Of a stretch of 64,000 nucleotides of DNA, positions 60,103 to 64,000 are shown piece after piece. Origin of the DNA: Actinomycetota bacterium (GTDB lineage: Bacteria > Actinomycetota > Actinomycetes > Streptosporangiales > Streptosporangiaceae). Both the position numbers and the translations under genes were made by a program. The stretch lies in the NCBI GenBank assembly GCA_019240215.1, contig JAFAYQ010000051.1, forward strand, positions 59,218 to 123,217. The letters are read 5' to 3'. How positions within the stretch are numbered: position 1 is the first letter of the stretch; the number at the start of each line of letters is the position of its first letter. The notes beneath the pieces were generated by a model. That model was given only the letters and a program-made list of their open reading frames with translations. It ran no database searches and was not told where the DNA came from.

Positions 60103-61363
60103 CCGGAGCCGGCACCGGCGCCCGGTAGGCCATCGGCTGGGTGAAGGCTGAGGTGCTGACGTCGTGGCCCGGTCCGGTCCACGGGGTCGGCGGCGGGGAC
60201 GGCTGACGGCGCAGGAACTGGCCGCGGGCCCGCTGCATGAGGCCGAGCAGCCCCTGCTGGCTCTGGCTGAACTGGCGGCGGCTGATCACGCCGCGGCCGG
60301 CCTTCTGGTGCAGCAGCGCCAGTTCGGTCGCGGCCAGCTGGTAGTCGCCCATGGCCGAGGCGGCCGCCATCCCGCCGGTCGAGCGGGCCCAGTTGCGGGC
60401 CTGCTTGCGGCCCGGCAGCGAGCTGAGCATGGTGATGTCGTAGTCGGTGACCAGCCCGGTGCCCTCGTAACCGGGCAGGTACTGCCGGATCTGGCCGACG
60501 ATGCGGCGCCGGTCGGCCCGGATGACCAGGTACAGCACGATCAGCAGGCCGAGCAGGAACACGTAGGCGACCAGCGTGCCGGCCAGCCCGAAGATCGACA
60601 GGCCGTTCCACAGCGCGTGCAGGCACATGGCCGCCACCCAGCCCAGCACCAGCGCCCAGTTGCGGTTCCGGTGCGAGGCCGCGTAGGCGGCGCCGATGCC
60701 GGTCATCGAGGTGAACGTCGGGTGCAGGAACGGGGACAGCACCCCGCGCAGCACGAATGTGTAGCCGAGCAGCGCGGCCCCGCCGTGGATCGGGTTGACC
60801 AGGGCGTTGATGTAGTAGCCGATGTTCTCGGTCATCGCGAAGCCGAGCCCGACCATGGCCGCGTAGACGATGCCGTCGGTCGGGCCGTCCAGCTCCTGCC
60901 GCCGCCAGCGCAGCAGCCAGACCAGGAACAGGCCCTTGAGGGTCTCCTCGACGATCGGCGCCCCGGCCGTGGCCGAGACGTACTGACCGGCCGAGGCACC
61001 CAGCGCGGGCTGGGTGATGTACTCCAGGCCGGCCGTGTTGACGATGATCGCGACCAGCGCGGCGATGCCGGCCCCCCACAGGAAGCCGAACACCAGGTTG
61101 ATCCGCGGCTCGGGCTCCAGCCGGTCGATGAACAGCACCACCGCGATCAGCAGCGGGACCGGAGCCAGCGCCAGCGGCAGCGCGATGAAGAACGGGGCCG
61201 CGCTGTGCCCGGACGCCTTGGCCTCGGCCAGTTCGATGCCGAACACGAGGATCACGCAGAGCGCGGCCACGATGATGCCGACGATGATTCCCACCGGCGC
61301 CCGGCCCGGTGACCGTCCCTCCGTCACCGCCCGCGGGTCAAAAACCGGTACCGGTGTCCCCAT
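60077..61363 (-). CDS. PrsW-family intramembrane metalloprotease
   Basis: The 428-aa protein has eight or more membrane helices, the EExxxK motif in GAPIVEETLKGLFLVWLL, FAMTENIGYYINALV and HALWNGLSIFG with further metal ligands. PrsW in Bacillus cleaves an anti-sigma factor; actinobacterial members have unknown targets. The C-terminal 140 residues are cytoplasmic, with RRQFSQSQQGLLGLM and a Pro-rich tail. It is divergent from a MATE gene with 24 bp between starts. The many sigma factors in this window make an anti-sigma substrate thinkable, but nothing here proves it. Confidence 0.85.
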   Translation of the reverse strand: MGTPVPVFDPRAVTEGRSPGRAPVGIIVGIIVAALCVILVFGIELAEAKASGHSAAPFFIALPLALAPVPLLIAVVLFIDRLEPEPRINLVFGFLWGAGIAALVAIIVNTAGLEYITQPALGASAGQYVSATAGAPIVEETLKGLFLVWLLRWRRQELDGPTDGIVYAAMVGLGFAMTENIGYYINALVNPIHGGAALLGYTFVLRGVLSPFLHPTFTSMTGIGAAYAASHRNRNWALVLGWVAAMCLHALWNGLSIFGLAGTLVAYVFLLGLLIVLYLVIRADRRRIVGQIRQYLPGYEGTGLVTDYDITMLSSLPGRKQARNWARSTGGMAAASAMGDYQLAATELALLHQKAGRGVISRRQFSQSQQGLLGLMQRARGQFLRRQPSPPPTPWTGPGHDVSTSAFTQPMAYRAPVPAPVMPRGTER

Positions 61364-61387
61364 GCGGGCAGATTACTATCCGGATCC

Positions 61388-62767
61388 GTGGCCGCCCAGG
61401 ATGAACTCACCCCGGACCAGGCTGGTGGCGAGCCCGGAGGCCGGGCCGCCGGGCAGACCCAGCGGCGGGCTCAGCGGCGGGAGATCATCCGGCTGGCGGT
61501 GCCTGCGCTGGGGGCGCTGGTGGCCGAGCCGCTGTTCCAGCTGTGCGACTCGGCCATCGTCGGGCACCTCGGGGCGGCCCAGCTGGCCGGGCTGGGCGCG
61601 GCCGGGGCGGCGCTGGCCACGCTGGTCAACGTGTGCATCTTCCTGGCCTACGGCACCACCTCGGCGGTCGCCCGGCGGATGGGCGCGGGCGACCTGAGCG
61701 GCGCCGTGCAGCAGGGCGTCGACGGCATGTGGGTGGCGCTGCTGCTGGGCGCGGTCATCGCCGCGGTCAGCGTCCCGCTGGCCGGGCCGATCGCCGGCGC
61801 GTTCGGGGCCGCCCCCACCACCACCGGCTTCGCCGTGACCTACCTGCGGATCTCGGCCGCCGGGGTGCCGTCGATGCTGCTGGTGCTGGCGGGCACCGGC
61901 ATCTTGCGGGGGCTGCAGGACACCCGGGTGCCGCTGCTGGTGGCCGCCGTCGGCGCGGTCGTCAACGTGGCGCTCAACTACCTGCTGGTGTTCCCGGCCG
62001 GGCTCGGCATCGCCGGCTCAGCGACCGGGACCGTCATCGTCCAGACCGGGATGGGCGTGGCCTACGCGGCCGTCGCGGTGCGCGCGGCCCGGCGGCACGG
62101 CGCCCACCTGCGCCCGGACTGGGCCGGTATCCGGGCCTCGGCCGGGGCCTCGTTCGCGCTGCTGGTGCGGACGGCCGCGCTCCGGGTCTACCTGCTGATC
62201 GCGGTCTGGATCGCGGCCCGCTCGGGCACCGCCGCGCTGGCCGCCCATACCGTCGCCACCAACTTGTGGAACACCCTGGCGCTGGCCCTGGACGCGCTCG
62301 CGATCGCCGCCCAGGCCCTGGTCGGCCACGCCCTGGGGGCGGGCGACGTGACCGGAGCGCGGGCGGCCACGGCCCGGATGTGCTGGTGGGGGCTGTGGCT
62401 CGGGGTGATCGTGGGCGCGCTGGTGGCGGTGGCGCGGCCGCTGTACGTGCCGCTGTTCACCCCCGACCACGCGGTCCAGGTGCTGCTGTCGGGGATCCTG
62501 CTGCTGGTGGCGCTGTACCAGCCGGTCTCGGGGGTGGTGTTCGTGCTCGACGGGGTGCTCATCGGGGCGGGCGACAACCGGTTCCTGGCGGTGGCCAGCA
62601 TCGCGACGACGGGGGTGTTCGTGGTCTGTGCTTACGGGGCGCGGGCGGCGGGGTGGGGGTTGACGGGGCTGTGGATCGCGATCGGGGCGTTCATGGTGGC
62701 GAGGTTGGTGGCGCTGGGGGTGCGGGCCCGGACCGGCGCCTGGACGGTCACCGGAGCGCGCCGGTAG
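61388..62767 (+). CDS. MATE-family efflux transporter (DinF type)
   Basis: The 459-aa protein has 12 membrane helices and the MATE motifs AEPLFQLCDSAIVGHLGAAQ, ILRGLQDTRVPLLVAAVGAV and ALAIAAQALVGHALGAGD of the DinF group. It exports toxic organic compounds by cation exchange. A TACTAT box at 61374-61379 lies 8 nt before the GTG start, giving a leaderless message. That box overlaps the -10-like AGTAAT of the divergent PrsW gene. Confidence 0.9.
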   Translation: MAAQDELTPDQAGGEPGGRAAGQTQRRAQRREIIRLAVPALGALVAEPLFQLCDSAIVGHLGAAQLAGLGAAGAALATLVNVCIFLAYGTTSAVARRMGAGDLSGAVQQGVDGMWVALLLGAVIAAVSVPLAGPIAGAFGAAPTTTGFAVTYLRISAAGVPSMLLVLAGTGILRGLQDTRVPLLVAAVGAVVNVALNYLLVFPAGLGIAGSATGTVIVQTGMGVAYAAVAVRAARRHGAHLRPDWAGIRASAGASFALLVRTAALRVYLLIAVWIAARSGTAALAAHTVATNLWNTLALALDALAIAAQALVGHALGAGDVTGARAATARMCWWGLWLGVIVGALVAVARPLYVPLFTPDHAVQVLLSGILLLVALYQPVSGVVFVLDGVLIGAGDNRFLAVASIATTGVFVVCAYGARAAGWGLTGLWIAIGAFMVARLVALGVRARTGAWTVTGARR

Positions 62768-62995
62768 CCGGGCGGGTGTGAACAAAGGATGTCTGAACGG
62801 TCAAAAGATCGCTACGCGGGCCGTGCGGGGAGCCTTGTGCGTGGGCTGGCGCACATGGAGGGATAGGCTCGATGATGTTGGTAGCCCACGGGTTTCCCGG
62901 GGGGCTTTTTGGCTGCCCGGGGCAGGGTAGGTGAGGGCCGCGCGCACCGTGGTGCGCCGCGTTCCCCACCAGCAGAGAGGAGCCGTGACTTAACG
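62768..62995 (+). promoter_or_regulatory. Transketolase leader region with hairpins
   Basis: This gap contains the palindromic hairpin GCGCACC-GT-GGTGCGC (62942-62957) and a CCCGGG-containing stem around a T-run at 62895-62925. A TAGGCT word near 62866 may be a -10. GAGAGGAG lies 13 nt before the transketolase GTG. The T-run stem could be the terminator of the MATE gene. Confidence 0.4.
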
Positions 62996-64000
62996 GTGGC
63001 AAGTGAGCAGACGAACAAGCTCGAGTGGTCCGACCTTGACGAGCGCACGGTGAACCTGATCCGGGTCCTGGCTATGGATGCGGTCGAAAACGAGGGCTCT
63101 GGTCACCCCGGCACGGCGATGAGCCTCGCCCCGGCCGCTTACCTGCTGTACCAGCGGATCATGCGGCACGATCCGGCCGACCCGGCCTGGACCGGGCGGG
63201 ACCGGTTCGTACTGTCCTGCGGGCACTCCAGCCTGACCCTGTACATCCAGCTGTACCTGTCCGGCTACGGCCTCACCCTGGACGACCTCAAGGCCTACCG
63301 GTCCTGGGGCAGCCTCACCCCCGGCCACCCCGAGCACGGGCTGACCCCGGGCGTCGAGACCACCACCGGGCCGCTCGGGCAGGGCCTCGGCAACGCGGTC
63401 GGGATGGCGATGGCCGCCCGCCGCGAGCGCGGGCTGTTCGACCCGGACACCAAGCAGGGTGACAGCCCGTTCGACCATTACGTGTACGTGTTCGCCTCCG
63501 ACGGCGACATCGAGGAGGGCATCACCCACGAGGCCTCGGCCATCGCGGGCGTGCAGGAACTGGGCAACCTGATCGTCCTGTACGACGACAACCACATCTC
63601 GATCGAGGACGACACCGTCATCGCCAAGGACGAGGACACCGCGGCCCGCTACGAGGCCTACGGCTGGCACGTCCAGCGGCTGAACTGGGACACCCCGAAC
63701 GGCTACCACGAGGACGTCCAGGCCCTCTACGACGCGTTCGAGGCGGCCAAGGCCGTGACCGACCGCCCCAGCTTCATCTCGCTGCGGACGATCATCGGCT
63801 GGCCCGCCCCCAACAAGCAGGGCACCGGCGCCGCCCACGGGTCGGCCCTGGGTGCCGACGAGGTGGCCGCGACCAAGAAGATCCTCGGCTTCGACCCGGA
63901 CGTGAACTTCCCGCTCGACCAGGACCTGGTCAGCCACGCCCGCCAGGTGCTCGACCGCGGCCGGGAGACCCACGCCGAGTGGACCAAGGGTTTCGACGCC
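62996..64000 (+). CDS. tkt: Transketolase (3' partial)
   Basis: The first 335 codons encode a transketolase N-domain: GSGHPGTAMSLAPAAYLLYQ, RDRFVLSCGHSSLTLYIQLY, HGLTPGVETTTGPLGQGLGN and the ThDP motif ASDGDIEEGITHEASAIAG with YDDNHISIEDD. It transfers two-carbon units in the pentose phosphate pathway. I use GTG at 62996 (ASEQTNKLEWSDLDERTVN), preceded by GAGAGGAG. The gene runs off the window. The catalytic first domain is intact. Confidence 0.95.
   Translation, partial: MASEQTNKLEWSDLDERTVNLIRVLAMDAVENEGSGHPGTAMSLAPAAYLLYQRIMRHDPADPAWTGRDRFVLSCGHSSLTLYIQLYLSGYGLTLDDLKAYRSWGSLTPGHPEHGLTPGVETTTGPLGQGLGNAVGMAMAARRERGLFDPDTKQGDSPFDHYVYVFASDGDIEEGITHEASAIAGVQELGNLIVLYDDNHISIEDDTVIAKDEDTAARYEAYGWHVQRLNWDTPNGYHEDVQALYDAFEAAKAVTDRPSFISLRTIIGWPAPNKQGTGAAHGSALGADEVAATKKILGFDPDVNFPLDQDLVSHARQVLDRGRETHAEWTKGFDA

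Noticed and set aside
1..64000. CRISPR arrays, tRNA or rRNA genes, insertion sequences and prophage genes
   Set aside because: No regular spaced repeats, cloverleaf with CCA end, rRNA words, transposase motifs or terminal inverted repeats with target duplication were seen.

Overview
The window is 64 kb of very GC-rich DNA with short gaps, many GTG starts and 4-base ATGA/GTGA gene overlaps. The gene set is actinobacterial: an Rv2578c-type radical SAM protein with an intein, a SufR-SufB-SufD-Rieske-SufC-SufS-SufU-SufT operon, menaquinone genes, CtaA heme A synthase, and many SigE-like sigma factors. A high-GC, soil-type actinomycete fits (Streptosporangiales-like or a relative); the genus cannot be fixed from sequence alone. 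No tRNA, rRNA, CRISPR array or insertion sequence was recognised.

Layout. 1-2.5 kb: the 3' end of the intein-containing radical SAM gene, a small-molecule phosphotransferase and a cysteine dioxygenase. 2.7-8.1 kb: menaquinone genes menF, menD, menC and menE; menC and menE diverge from a 19-bp gap with one symmetric -10 element. 8.3-9.7 kb: a primary-type sigma factor with a clear terminator. 9.7-14.5 kb: GNAT, LysR/MFS pair, fdhD, a small SigE-type sigma factor and an exported protein. 14.5-20.6 kb: SDR/LysR pair, an ECF sigma factor with SnoaL-like tail, an SDR, then a tandemly duplicated sigma-factor operon whose second copy has collapsed into a two-region-2 chimera. 20.6-34 kb: sugar genes (SMP-30 lactonase, SDR, ThuA, GH3 glycosidase, LacI regulator, ABC importer) with shared CCGAAA/TTTCGG operators, interrupted by a short ThrRS with a Thr-rich leader peptide and a LysE/LysR pair. 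34-41 kb: a sulfonate/taurine-type ABC importer, a lipoprotein, a sulfotransferase, an ABC exporter and a crotonase. 41-47 kb: small HTH protein, ABC-F ATPase, SseB-like protein with a structured leader, two methyltransferases and a duplicated winged-helix protein. 47-54 kb: the suf operon. 54-64 kb: metallophosphoesterase, ABC-2 exporter, EamA transporter, a decayed amidohydrolase, ctaA, a PrsW-type protease, a MATE transporter and the start of transketolase.

How the genes work together. MenF makes isochorismate, MenD makes SEPHCHC, MenC makes o-succinylbenzoate and MenE activates it to the CoA ester. The suf operon builds Fe-S clusters and probably represses itself through SufR, whose candidate twin sites lie just upstream. 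The LacI regulator probably controls itself, the GH3 enzyme, the ABC importer and, about 8 kb away, an SDR paired with a lactonase, which would suggest uptake, hydrolysis and oxidation of a plant-derived sugar.

The strongest unusual signals are the candidate threonine attenuator before the short ThrRS, the chimeric sigma factor with its conserved 63-nt leader, the symmetric menC/menE promoter, and frequent TANNNT boxes 6-8 nt before start codons, which suggest leaderless transcription. All functional statements rest on reading the sequence; no database search was run.
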